Assembly (NCBI GenBank): GCA_027604505.1
Contig: JADIIX010000067.1
Span: 53,766 to 117,765 of the forward strand
DNA from: Gonapodya sp. JEL0774
Lineage: Eukaryota > Monoblepharomycota > Monoblepharidomycetes > Monoblepharidales > Gonapodyaceae
Direction of reading: 5' to 3'
DNA: 64,000 bases
This document shows positions 13,550 through 25,117 of this stretch, in pieces. The position numbers were made by a program, and so were the translations under genes. The notes under the pieces are model-generated. The model was not told the DNA's origin, did no database searches, and saw only the letters and a program-made list of their open reading frames with translations. The number at the start of each line of letters is the position of its first letter. Positions within the stretch are counted from its first letter, which is position 1.

Positions 13550-15421
13550 TTATGGCCTGGGATCCCCTCTTCGCAACCCATCTTCCACCCCACTCCCGCT
13601 ATCCCTCCTTCCTCTTTTCTCATCTCTCCACGCTGCGAAGTCCTTCCCTCCTCCCCGATCCCTCGACCTCTCCCTCGACCGGTCCCTGTTCCCGTCGTCC
13701 CGTCCGCCTTTCCTCCTCCCCACCTTGTCCACACTCACATCGTCCTCATCCGATCTACCCCCACTCCACCGTCTCTTTTTACTCTTCCTCGAATCTCCCC
13801 TGTCGGGCGTTCTGCTCCGACTCCTGCTCCGGCTGGCTCCGGACAGGTCCGAATCCTCGTCCTCGCCATCCGACCTGCTCGACCGCCTCCTCTTCTTGTG
13901 CTTCGATCTTCGTTTCTCCCTGTCTCTATCCCTATCTCTGTCCCTATCTCTATCCCGCCTGTCCTTGCGGTCCTTGTCCTTCCTCCTCCTCTTGCTGGAT
14001 CCCGTTCCCAGTCCTGGCGGTCTCGCCGGGCCTTCCTCGTCGAGTTCGTCGTCTGCGACCAGACTATACCCTCCCACGACCGTGGGTGCTTTGGAAGGGC
14101 GGAGCACGAGCGACGCAGATTGAGAGGGGATGGTTGTGGGAGCGGGGAGGTTGGCAAGCAACGCGTGGGCAGCGTTGGAGGCGGAAACGGCGGCGCGCTG
14201 GTGTAATAGGGTACGGTTCATGATAAGAAGACACATTGAAGTGGAACAAACGAGAAGAGGCAGTTTACTTCAGCTGCGTCCTCGTCTCGATATCCGGATC
14301 TGCTCCTCGTCTCTTCAAGATACGTCTTGGCGTTTGCATTTGCCGGATCAATTTTGAGCGCGTGTTGGAAGTCGAAGATGGCGTCGCGGTAGCGTTTGGT
14401 GTTGGCGTAGCTGAAATGTCGAGAGTGCCAGAGTGAAGAGTTGTACGGGGGACTAGGTCAGCGAGTGGACGAAGCATGCCGAGCTCCAAACTTTTCCGGA
14501 GCCATACTCGTTCGAAGTGGATTCCCGTTTGTGAGCGGTGTAGGCATACTTCCCAGATTTGTCCATCGCACCGTCCTGTTCTCTTCTTCGCCAGTTCTCC
14601 GCCATCATCCAAAGGACACTCACGCGCAACCTCTGCCCACGTACGCCTCCGCATAGTCCGGATCGATATCAATAGCGTGACTGAACACCTTGACGGCCTT
14701 GTCGTTCTCCTTTTGCTTCACAAGTTTGGACCCCTGTGCGGTACTGGAGACCATAAAGGAACCAAACTGGAAACTGCTGAACGCTGTTCTTTGCGGGTTT
14801 ACGCGATAGAACCGCGTGGGTTCGAAAACATGGATCCGGGATGCTCACGTGCCCTCGGCCCATTGGCGGTTTTGGCGCTTTCGAAGAGCCAGGTAATCCT
14901 CCTTTTCCTCATTTCTGAGCGGGGCGAGCCCCCAGTTTTGAGTAATCGGAAGTGTTCAGTACGGCTCTCTAACACGGACCACAAGGAGAATCTATCACTC
15001 ACTGTACGAGCTTATGCCTGTCCATCAAGAAAAAGTCCGTATCCTCCACATGCCACGCTTCCTTCCATTGCTCGTATGAGTAGGGATTATCAATTGGAAA
15101 TGCATGTCGATGTGTTGGTGGAAGAGGTAATCGATCCTTGACTCCTTCGCCAAAGACAGGATTCTTGCCCAGTTTCTCCAAAAAATGTGTTCGTCGCTTC
15201 GCGGTCGGCACGCTAACATCCGCCAAGTATGCCGCTATGGAAGCATCCACTGCGATCATAGGGGGAGGAGGATGGAAAGGTGGTGGAGCCGGCAACCCAA
15301 GGAAAGGCCGTGGCGACGGGATGTTATGGCGCGGCGTCGGGTACGGCGAGCGAGATGCTTGAGGGTAAGGCGAAAGTCCGTTTGACAAGGCAGGTTCTCT
15401 GGCCGGCGGCGGCGGCAGCAT
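13550..15421 (-). CDS. TPR protein with RS/RD-rich tail (TTC14-like)
   Basis: Five exons on the minus strand join in phase: 15421-15003, 14914-14849, 14743-14624, 14410-14269 and 14197-13550, giving 464 aa. The N-terminal third is Pro-rich. The middle contains two tetratricopeptide repeats, one around AVKVFSHAIDIDPDYAEAYV and the next around RDAIFDFQHALKIDPANA. The last exon encodes a highly charged tail with RDRDRDRDR, KRRSKHKKRRR and SRSRSRSRT motifs, as in splicing-linked proteins. TPRs followed by an RS/KR tail recall TTC14, but I see no S1 domain, so the match is partial. The gene converges on the Furry gene, whose 3' flank reaches within 140 bp of this stop codon. A nuclear, RNA-related role is inferred from the tail. 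Confidence 0.8.
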
Positions 15422-17053
15422 CTTAGAAAGGTGTTGAGTAGATAGTTATGAAGGTATTTGACTGCTCTGACCATATTCTTTGCACCAAGTGCTGTCTCAG
15501 AGATCCCCAGTTCTGGCCTGGTTTTATTACGTAAAGACGGCGATTAAGGCAACTGCAAATTACTTAATTCTGCGGCGTTATCAAGGTGCCGGGATGTATA
15601 GCTGGTCCTTCCCTGTGTGTCGTTCGTTGTGCGTTGAAAGATGGGCAGCACTAGAAGCTGGAATGGAAGGAGCGCCCTCTGGAATGGAATGGAAGACGGT
15701 ACGTTTCCCTTGTGCGGACAGCATCACTGTCCTCCCAAAAGCACAAAGGTTCTTTGTCTAAGTGCGTTGTGGCCTTGTGGGCTGATGCCAGGAGCTTCAT
15801 CAGCCATTATGACCATGTGCCACATGTCACAAATGAGCATCTTCTTGCAAGAGCCCCATTTTTGGTGATTGGCTACTCACTTTGTGTACAATTGTGGGAA
15901 CAATCAGCTTTGGAATGGGGTTGGACATGCATGCATTGGGGTGTGCAGGTTGGGCGAATGTTTCATTCGCCATTTGAAACAAACAATGCAGGTCACGTTC
16001 ATGTTGATCTCTAATTCGTAAACCGAGAGCACGCTACCTCGCTTTTGGTAGTCGTGGAGGCAGCCTGTGCTGTAATGCTTTCGTATACCTATATACTTGC
16101 AGAAGAGCTGGAGTGCATGGAATTTTACTTCTGAAAGACAAGAAAGACAGTGTGTCCAGGTTTTGATCCACCACCTTAAGATGTACATAACCCCATCCCC
16201 CGCCCCTTATGATGGTGGAGGTGTCGTGGGGAACCGTGATAGAATAAATGCCCTGACTATGGGGAACCATGTATTTCGGTAGTCGTATGAGGACGTCATT
16301 TGATCACTCCTAGGGTTTTCAGGCAGTGGACAGAGAGTTTGGTGGTGGTGTACATTATCTGAACCAAAGTTACCAACTCAACACTATCTTCAGCCCATTA
16401 TCGATGGTGCCCACACGTCGAGCGCCGATTGCACAATATGAAGGCAATGGATCCAATTTTAATGGTTCCATCGAGAAGAATTCCGTGAGTTGAACCGAGA
16501 ATCAGACGATCAGCATCGTGTCTCTGAAAGTGTCCACCGGTATATGAGATGTCACCACTGGGCTCTTTGCCGTGGGCCTTTTGATTATCGGACGATCTCA
16601 ACTCATCTTCGCTAATGTCTTAACTGGATAGTATCGTGCTCAACTACCAGCAAGACCCGAATGCTGCGAAGCCAACGCAGACAGCCAACGAGCAGGAGGA
16701 GCCCACTCCCAGAGGACGGACAGCCGGGGGCCTGGGGCCCTGGGGACCGGGCACAGGATTCGGACTCCAGAAAGCAGTTCTTGAGGTAAGCTCTGACCGG
16801 TCTCTCGGCGATGGATACTGCCAGAACTATGTGTTCCCATATGTTCCAACGACTTGCCATTTTCCTGGTTCATCACAAGAACCGCCTCACAATCCATCAA
16901 AACCCGCCAAGCAGACACCGCAGAGACGGATGATCAACTTGCATTAAATCAGAGTACGTCAACATCTGGTACCGAGGAGTATAGTATAGCTCTGACCGCG
17001 TCTTACTATGCTTGATTCGACGCAATCCAGAAACTTGAACGCCTGCTTCCAAA
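15422..17053. other. Gene-poor region with repeat A copy 2
   Basis: No complete gene seen. It contains dispersed repeat A copy 2 (15996-16139). Around 16635-16785 there is an open, Gly/Pro-rich frame ending at a good donor (GTAAGC near 16786), with the motif GGLGPWGPGTGFGLQ. It could be an isolated exon of a lineage-specific or decayed gene, but I could not connect it to the open frame starting at 17054. Confidence 0.4.
15996..16139 (-). repeat. Dispersed repeat A, copy 2
   Basis: Inverted partner of 3645-3790. The two copies match over nearly their whole length, including the segment spelling RLPPRLP in one frame and YELEINMN in another. Outside the matched block the flanks are unrelated, so this is a discrete repeated unit and not part of a long duplication. 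Confidence 0.8.
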
Positions 17054-20000
17054 ATGACCCCCACCAAACCTAAGAAAGGACTTATCACACTTTATAAGAC
17101 TAGTCCCCTTGATGGACCAGCCTACGAGTGGTACTTGGTGTCCGAGGGCTCTCTCAAACCGTCGCCTACAGGTCACACTGTCTCGCTCCCAGTGGCCAAA
17201 GCAAAGGCTCCCCTGAAGGCGAAGGCTGTACCGACATCTTCATCTCCGGTACAGGATGCCGTTGTTCCCGCTGTAGCTACCAAGAAAGGCAGCTGTCCTC
17301 CGGCTGTCTCTGCGAAAGGCAAATCTGCCGCAGACACTGCTATTAAATGCGAAACAATCTAGATCCACCATTGGAAGATGATGACGGTGAGGACGAAATT
17401 ATGGTTAGCAGAAAAATTCCCACACCTCATCGAACTGCCGCTCCAAGCAGTCCTCCCAGACTTCCACTGCTGGATCTGTCGAGGTTGTGAAGGAAGGTCA
17501 GACCCCATCCGCTCCCACCAAAACACCAAAAACTCAAGCCAACCTTTCACGCAAGAGCTCCCTTTCATCTTCTGCCTATTCTTTGTTAGCACCTCTCGTT
17601 GACGCCGAACCTCGCGTGGATCCCTGCCCTGCTGCCAAGAAGGACCCTCCTCCGCCAAACAGCACCAGTATCAATTATCGGCACAACCCTCGTGCCATCC
17701 AAGTCAAAGCCTGCTGTTGTTTGAGTGCCACCAGTAGCGCCGTTGAAAGATGCGGACATTTCATTTGACGCAGTTTTAGTTGGGCTCGTGGGGCCGTATG
17801 TTAAGTACGTCAAGACCAGAGGAAGAGTTGATCATGGGACAGCAAGGTCGTTAATAAGGCGCTATGCTTCATGGTCTGGTGACTGGTGATGATTTGACTT
17901 CATTCAAACCCTTCACTCTCGGGTAGGCCTGTTCTGTTTCAAATACTCTACCATACCGAGTGGCAAATGGCTGGACTGAAAGTGAACGACAAGTTCCAGA
18001 ACTCAAGGTGAACGTTGAGGGAGGGAGAAAGGTGTGTTGACCGTACAACTGCAAACCATCCATTACAAGTTATTCTGTAACTAATATCAGTGCCTCTCCG
18101 ACCATGATGGACTTGGGAAGTGTTGCAGATTAAAAATTGCGAGGGCATACTACATCCACATGATGCTCCACAAATATCACAAATTTCCAGGAGTTTCCTA
18201 AAGTTATGTTTGCATACGTTTCATTTGGGTAGTCATGAGTTGTCCTCCACAAAGAAAATCTGGCATAAAGATTGCCCACAATCATCATTGACCACAGCAG
18301 CCATCAAATTTCATTTCTGTCTGCCAACGACTTGCCCCATGGCAAACATGCTATCAGACGGTGCCCTGACCATCGAGCTCATCTTGTATTCTGAGATTGT
18401 CGTCGCGAACGGGGCGAATCCTCCACCAAAAGCGCATTATAAAGCCGAATTCCTCAAGTGCTTGAAAGCCCACCTCAAACTAAATGGTACCGCAACGAGC
18501 AACAGAAAGTCCACAAACAGCAAAGACATTCACTTTCCAAACCGAGATGGTTGTTCTCCTTGTGTCTTCTGGAGTTGCCGACTTGAAGCTCACTGTTCAC
18601 TTGCCCCACATTTTGCTACATTGGAATCAGGCACGAAAAACTTCTCCATTTCGCAGAGAAAAGTCACGAAGGTGGTGACTGATGAAGGATGGCAATTGGT
18701 GAGTTGGGGTTTCATTTGATTCTCCACCGCACCACTAACGGGGCAATGGAGAAAAGGAGGGACACATCACCACCGCTCCCAAAGTGAAAGTCATGACTCA
18801 ACTCACCGAGAAAACCAACTCCAGTGAACTCATCCAGGCCGATAAGGTCCAGCGGTCATCGGCGGAGGTCGTTATAGATGTCTTCACTCAAGCATTCCAA
18901 ACTGCTTCTGATAAGCTGCTTGAGACCGTCGCAGGTATGTGTTGAGAATCTTGAAGTAAAATCCTGTGTGTGAAAGTGACATTAAGTGTGAATGTGGTGT
19001 GAACCATTTTTGCTCTCGACGAACAATTGAAAGAGCAATTCTACCCGATTATGAACGAAGGGGCAATAATTCTTCGAAAATTCTTAATCGCGGTCCTAAA
19101 CCAAACCAACATCTCGTCTGGTGCATATTTCACGAGAAGGCACTTGACCGCAAAACACACCCACTCACCGATCTTGAAGAGATCACGTTCATCGATCTGT
19201 ACTACGTTTTGAAGATGTACGCAGTGACGAGTGTTTCCGAGTTGTCAGGTACACCTTGTCCTGCGAAGCAGAAGAGTTCTCAACCTCGACAAAGCTAGCC
19301 ACAAAAAGGGGAATTCGGGGAAAAGCCTTCAGCAATCTCCATGATTGGCGCAATGAGCACCACGGTCACAGCGACAATCTCTTCCCCACCCTCCCTGCAG
19401 TACAATACCTTGTCCTCTTGGACTCGCTGGCCAACTGCATCAATGTGATCGAGTGGAGCAAGGTGCCATGCGACTAATTGATGAAGACCGCATGTGAGAA
19501 TGACACGAGGAAAGTCGAAGCTGACACAAGGTGCGTGACGACATTCAAGATTTCCGTTGGAGAAAACTCACAAATTCCATCAGGAGCCTCACATTTTTGT
19601 ACACTTCTACGTACTCCCAAGTGGCGAATCGGAACCTCCAGGCAGCCTTTATGTTGGACAGTGCGAGTCGGAAGGTCAAGAATACGATCCGCGACGCCGA
19701 GGCTCGCACAGGAAAGAAGCTATACATTGTGTTAGGGCCGTATCAGACACACGGGCCTGTGCCACCCCATCGCCCAGAAACGCTTACCACAGCTACCGCG
19801 GAGCCGGGAATGGTTGAGGCTGCAGAGTCCATGGCTGCAACAATGGGACCCAACCTGGCGATTCCGACAATCTTTGTCTGTCTCAAGGAAATTGTTAGGG
19901 CACCGTGTGAAGTTCATACCACCCTGAAAGAATTGACGGACAAGTTCCGGCATACCAAGCTATGATTTGACACCGTGGAGGAGCGATTCCAGTTGCCGAG

Positions 20001-20292
20001 AAGATGCGATGAACACGTTCCAGAAGATACTGAGGAGAAGAACGTGGTTGTCGATGGAGGATGCAAAAGAGCACGGGAAGCCGTCAATGCCATGATGGAT
20101 GAAATCTCCGTGCTTGTAAAGGGCCCAGACATGGATGAGTTGCTGCGACATGAAATCACCAAAGATTTCCAAGCGAGTGAGGATCAGAACTCGTTCATTA
20201 GAATTCACGAAAACTCACCAGCCAACCGTCAGTTCTCAAGACCTCGAACGGAAGAGTGGCGTTCCGTTCCGGCAAAAATCCTGATCGCGTAA
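17054..20292 (+). pseudogene. Decayed or fast-evolving multi-exon gene, family unknown
   Basis: A chain of coding-like stretches in changing frames, none matching a family I know. The first opens with ATG at 17054 (MTPTKPKKGLITLYK) and becomes Ser/Pro/Lys-rich. Others include KEGQTPSAPTKTPKTQANLS near 17490, an ATG-led stretch at 18342 (MANMLSDGALTIELILYSE), ELIQADKVQRSSAEVVIDVF near 18825 (ending at GTATGT), EQLKEQFYPIMNEGAIILRK near 19027, and DIQDFRWRKLTNSIRS near 19540. Several frame changes have no good splice sites. A TGA near 19964 replaces a CGA that is preserved in the inverted copy near 20586. I therefore favour a pseudogene, but a real gene with unusual introns is possible. Confidence 0.4.
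19890..20000 (+). repeat. Inverted repeat, left arm
   Basis: 111-bp arm, about 92 percent identical by eye to the reverse complement of 20551-20661, with about 550 bp between the arms. One frame reads EVHTTLKELTDKFRHTKL and then stops at TGA. The differences from the right arm are mostly C/T and G/A transitions. Confidence 0.85.
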
Positions 20293-20550
20293 AGGTATCG
20301 ATCGGAGCGAGCGTCAACGGATCTCAGAGAGCAAACATTCGAGTGATGCTCTCAAGCGAGCTAAAAATCAAGCAGGAGGACGTGCAGGTCTCGGCAATCA
20401 ATCTTGAGGAAGAAAAAGAGGAGCGCGAAATCAAGAAGCAAAAGAAACTCCATAGTAAGAACCACGATCGGAGTGTAAAGGAAGGAGACGTTTTCCGATT
20501 AAGCTTACCGACAATCTGATAATAGCGACACTCGAGGAGTACAGCTCTGA

Positions 20551-20661
20551 CTCGGCAACTGGAATCGCTCCTCCACGGTGTCAAATCGTAGCTTGGTATG
20601 CTGGGACTCGTCTGTCAATTCTTTCAGGGTGGTATGAACTTCACGCGTTGCCCTAACAATT
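20551..20661 (-). repeat. Inverted repeat, right arm
   Basis: Reverse-complement partner of 19890-20000. On the minus strand the same frame stays open (HTKLRFDTVEERFQLPS) where the left arm has a stop. The arm lies outside any gene I can define. Confidence 0.85.
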
Positions 20662-20769
20662 CGACTCTCGAATCGCAACAATGTCAACGTGAGTTCCTTT
20701 CTCTGATCAGAAGCCTCCGCTTCTTCTCAAGTAATGGTTCTCCACATCCCATTCAAAAGAACCCTACCC

Positions 20770-21071
20770 AATCGTTCATTTGTGCAGAACGGTGTGGGGT
20801 GACTGGGCAAATTTGCGGCACCACCTTCACCCGAAAATTTGACCTCGGCCGCCATTCTCAGCGCATTCACATCCCCCCACCTGACTGTATCATCATGAGA
20901 TGCGGGTGCGGGGTTTGTAAGCAAAAAAAAATGTTCAAAGTAGGGCAGACTCAACTCTCAACACCACCGATGTTGCGTTGCGAAGAAGGCCTCCGTTTTT
21001 CATGTAAAATATCACGGTATTGTATGTTATGCGTAATATTTCTAATCACGAATTTTGAAACCCGCAACTGA
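20770..21071 (+). pseudogene. Fragment with a C2H2 zinc-finger-like motif
   Basis: A short open stretch contains ICGTTFTRKFDLGRHSQRIH, which has the Cys to His spacing of 12 and the His-x4-His of a C2H2 finger plus the central Phe and Leu. The first Cys pair has too many residues between the cysteines (CGVTGQIC). No second finger, start codon or flanking exons were found, so this is probably a remnant of a transcription-factor gene. Confidence 0.35.
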
Positions 21072-22783
21072 AATCTGTCAAAATATCGTTGAAAACGGGC
21101 AGATGTTTGGGCACCTAGATCTAAATCAGACACTTCAGCTATTCTCAAAGTTCGCATCCAGAAACCTCAATGCAGAGCTGAGACGACCGGAGGTAGCAAA
21201 GCTACTATAATGTCGCAACGGATACGTGCGTTCTCCACACAGAACACGCAAACTGGATCCACTCCACATCTGGTGTGGATCCACCCGTCAAACCAGATGG
21301 TAGAAAGTGATTAGACGATGGGCAAGAGAGGAGTAGCATAAGATCCGAAAGCTGACGATGATCAGGATGTACGCGACCGCTCTTTCGTGAAGACCACCCT
21401 GTCCCACCGCACAAGATACAACCATGCCACGCGATGAAGTGCTTTGAAACCTGCTCCACATAGCAACTGTTGTGAGGTTATAGACACCCAAAAACCCGAT
21501 GGAGGCCTTGGAACATTATAGCACGATGCAGATGGCACATGCCAGAGAGAGGCTACGTTCAGGTCAATTGTGAACCCAAGAGTTCCACATGTTGAAACGG
21601 CGCAGCTCAAGAGAACGAGGAACATATGGAGCGTGCTAAGCCCCTGTGCAGTCCTCGATCCACATTGCACCGAGAACATTTTCCTGCAGGCTCATTGTTG
21701 CGACGGCAAACCCGAGTCCCGACGCACGAGAATTTCGCAAAGCAGGTACCAGGATTCCCGTGAGTCGAGGTGTGGAGTGTCTGCGTGTCGTCCATTCACC
21801 TTCACACCATCGACCAATCCGCACCACAAGAGACCGATCCCGCACACCCCACTTCGCAAGGCCACACCGTTCGAAAAACCAGTTCGTCTATGCCACCGTT
21901 TCCCGGTCGCGGAACTCGAAAATACCGGAACTCGAACGGCGTCCCCCGGATGAGAGTTATCTCTAGTCCTCCATCATATCTAGGTAATCGTCATGGCGAG
22001 CAAGGGACTTCCGTTGGGGAGAGCCAGCGCCGTGAAGCTACAGAGTTTGATCGGGGGGTGGGGTGACGACAGCTCACAGCACAGTGGATTTCGTGGCGTT
22101 TGGTCAGTTCGGGCTGGGTATGTCCCGCGATACAGGGCGTATCAGAGCATTCAAGAGCGCTGAGAACACGAAGAGGCAGGGTGTCAATGTGTGTGCGAGT
22201 GGAACGAGAGACCGGGGGGGAGGGGTGTGTCTGCCGCATCGGTGTTCCTTCGGCATGGGAATGTTGTTGTGGATCCAGACTCGCTCCCCTCGCCGCCATT
22301 CACAGCCGAAGGTGGGTATTTTCATCCGGGATGGAATGGTATGGTGTACGGATCGATCTGCATAGGGGAAAGGGACGAACGAGAGTGAATGTTAAATCTG
22401 GAGGTGGTGAAAGGGGCAACGAGTGCAAATCCGTGCGGTCGCCGGGGTGGGAGGAAGGAGCGAAGTGGGTGAAGGAAGGTGACAGACGACAAAGGACCAT
22501 ATACTAGTGGAACTTGAGAACCCAACGGCAACGAAGAAAAGTAATCATAAGACGGTGGGAATGGTTCGAGTCACACAAAGGTCCGAACAATCATGAGAGC
22601 GAGCAAGAGCATGATGGAGCAAAGAACAGAATGTAATCAAATCATGTCATCGCGACAAACTATATACAAATGAGGTGGAATTTAAAAATTCCGTTGGTTC
22701 TTTTCGACTTCACAGACTACACGACGACAGCGACATCTTTAGGCCGACACCCAGACGAGGGAGGTCAAAGTGAGAGAGGGCGC
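21072..22783. other. Intergenic region, no gene seen
   Basis: About 1.7 kb with only short open frames on both strands, none with a recognisable motif or splice pattern. It includes the 3' flank of the histone H3 gene. No tRNA or other RNA gene was recognised. Confidence 0.45.
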
Positions 22784-23009
22784 TTAAGGCCTCTCGCCAC
22801 GGAGACGACGGGCGAGCTGGATGTCCTTGGGCTGGATGGTGACACGCTTGGCTGTAACAGCGGACGAAGTGTGTGAGCAAAGGATGGAAAGCGAGTTAAA
22901 CGCCAGACCATAAGACAACGTACCGTGGATGGCCGCCAAGTTGGTGTCCTCAAAGAGCGAGACGAGGTAAGCCTCAGAGGCCTCCTGGAGAGCGCCAATG
23001 GCCGAGGAC

Positions 23010-23041
<32 letters not shown>

Positions 23042-23677
23042 GATTTCACGGACCAGACGTTGGAAGGGGAGTTTGCGGATGAGGAGTTCGGTCGACTTTT
23101 GGTAACGACGGATCTGGAGAAGGGGAGTTGCGGGTACATGAATATGGGGACTACCAAGACGGAGAGACAAGGGCACCACACTCACTTCACGGAGGGCGAC
23201 GGTTCCGGGCCGGTACCTGTGGGGCTTCTTGACACCTCCAGTGGCAGGTGCGGACTTGCGAGCGGCCTTGGTGGCGAGCTCTGGCGCGCGGGAAGGTGTG
23301 CAAAGAAATGGGAAGAGGGTGAGCAAGGGCAGTCAAGGCGGAAGGGAAGAGAGGCGGAAAGGCGGGAAATGAGATGGATACTCACGCTTACGAGGAGCCT
23401 TTCCTCCGGTGGATTTACGGGCGGTCTGCTTAGTACCTGTTCGTGGTGGTGTTTGAAAGTGATGTATTGGGCGAGGGCGAGAATGAGGGAGGCGGGTCGA
23501 CGGAAACCGGGCAGAGGCGGCGTAATCCAATGGGAAAAAGAAAGGAAAGAGCGATGCAGAGCAGGAACGGACGAATGAGCGGGAGTTCGCAACGATGCCC
23601 AGCAATAGGCGGAATTCGACCCTGACCAGGACGGCCCAGCCATCGCCCGCATCTCTCTTCGTCAACTTACGAGCCAT
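22784..23677 (-). CDS. HHT1: Histone H3
   Basis: Core nucleosome histone. Five exons on the minus strand, 23677-23671, 23436-23386, 23280-23186, 23113-22924 and 22851-22784, give exactly 136 aa including Met, the universal H3 length. The tail shows the modifiable lysines (K4, K9, K14, K27, K36), and the C-terminus ends RRLRGERP. Residue 31 is Ala, and the region around 88-90 reads AIG, the state usual for fungal H3 and for animal H3.3. Exon 1 holds only seven coding bases, so the first intron splits codon 3. The gene is divergent from H4, with 407 bp between the two ATGs. HHT1 is a family label. Confidence 0.97.
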
Positions 23678-23754
23678 TTGCGATGGAGTTTCGAATTCGG
23701 GTTTGAACGAGCAAAAGCGAAAGTTGAAGTGGGAAGTTCGGGGGTGGTCACGAG

Positions 23755-23762
23755 CTTTTATA
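23755..23762 (-). promoter_or_regulatory. TATA box of histone H3
   Basis: The minus strand reads TATAAAAG, about 78 bp upstream of the H3 ATG at 23677. It is a near-perfect TATA match at a sensible distance. Confidence 0.65.
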
Positions 23763-24007
23763 TGGGTGGGGTGGGGCCAGATGGACCGGGCAGACACTGC
23801 GGGAATCGACTCAGACGGGTTTGCGGGTGAATAGCGCAACGAGCGAACGCAGGACGCAGTTGAAACTCTGACAACGCATAAATTTTACTCGACTCTATGG
23901 AATTCTGCTGTGAAATTGGCGTGTTTCTTTCGATTTTGTGTCCGTTTTGGTGCTCAAAGTTGCCGTCGAATATTCGGTGCACGGTGCTGCGCCACACCAG
24001 ACCTAGA

Positions 24008-24014
24008 TATAAAC
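24008..24014 (+). promoter_or_regulatory. TATA box of histone H4
   Basis: Plus strand TATAAAC, about 70 bp upstream of the H4 ATG at 24085. Confidence 0.6.
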
Positions 24015-24084
24015 TTGACCAGTGAGTGCTTGACATCCACAACTCGCATTCGCAACTTACAACTTTCAAACCAAAACTTCGAAA

Positions 24085-24822
<738 letters not shown>

Positions 24823-25117
24823 GCGCCCGGCTCTCGCTGAAAATCGGATTGCCAATGTCCACGTCCACGATGCGTATCCGCTTGATTGTCTTTACTCTGG
24901 GGGTTGACGGAGATTTAACGTGCAGTTGAAGATTTAATTGTTACACTGTTATCACAAACGGAATTTATAAATTCCACCTCTTGGTGTCTTCTCTCTTACT
25001 TGTTCCTCGGTCGTTCTTGTCCGCTTTCCTTCCTCCTCGGGTTCAAAACTCAACGAACACCATGAACATATCGATTTCCGTTCGTACTGACCACTAATAC
25101 ACCACTACATACTTCGT

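Larger units (their letters stand above)
23678..24084. promoter_or_regulatory. Bidirectional promoter of histones H3 and H4
   Basis: The 407-bp gap between the divergent ATGs of H3 (minus) and H4 (plus). It contains a TATA-like box in each direction, each about 75 to 80 bp upstream of its ATG. Shared divergent promoters for H3-H4 pairs are common in fungi and support balanced S-phase expression. No further cis element could be assigned with confidence. Confidence 0.85.

Noticed and set aside
13448-14206. Long plus-strand open frame rich in Pro, Ser and Leu opposite the TPR gene tail
   Set aside because: It is the reverse shadow of the RS/RD-rich last exon on the minus strand, which has coherent splicing and sensible composition.
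22560-22580. GGTTCGAGTC, resembling a tRNA B-box
   Set aside because: No matching A-box, acceptor stem or cloverleaf could be formed around it. Similar isolated matches near 33704 and 37966 failed the same test.
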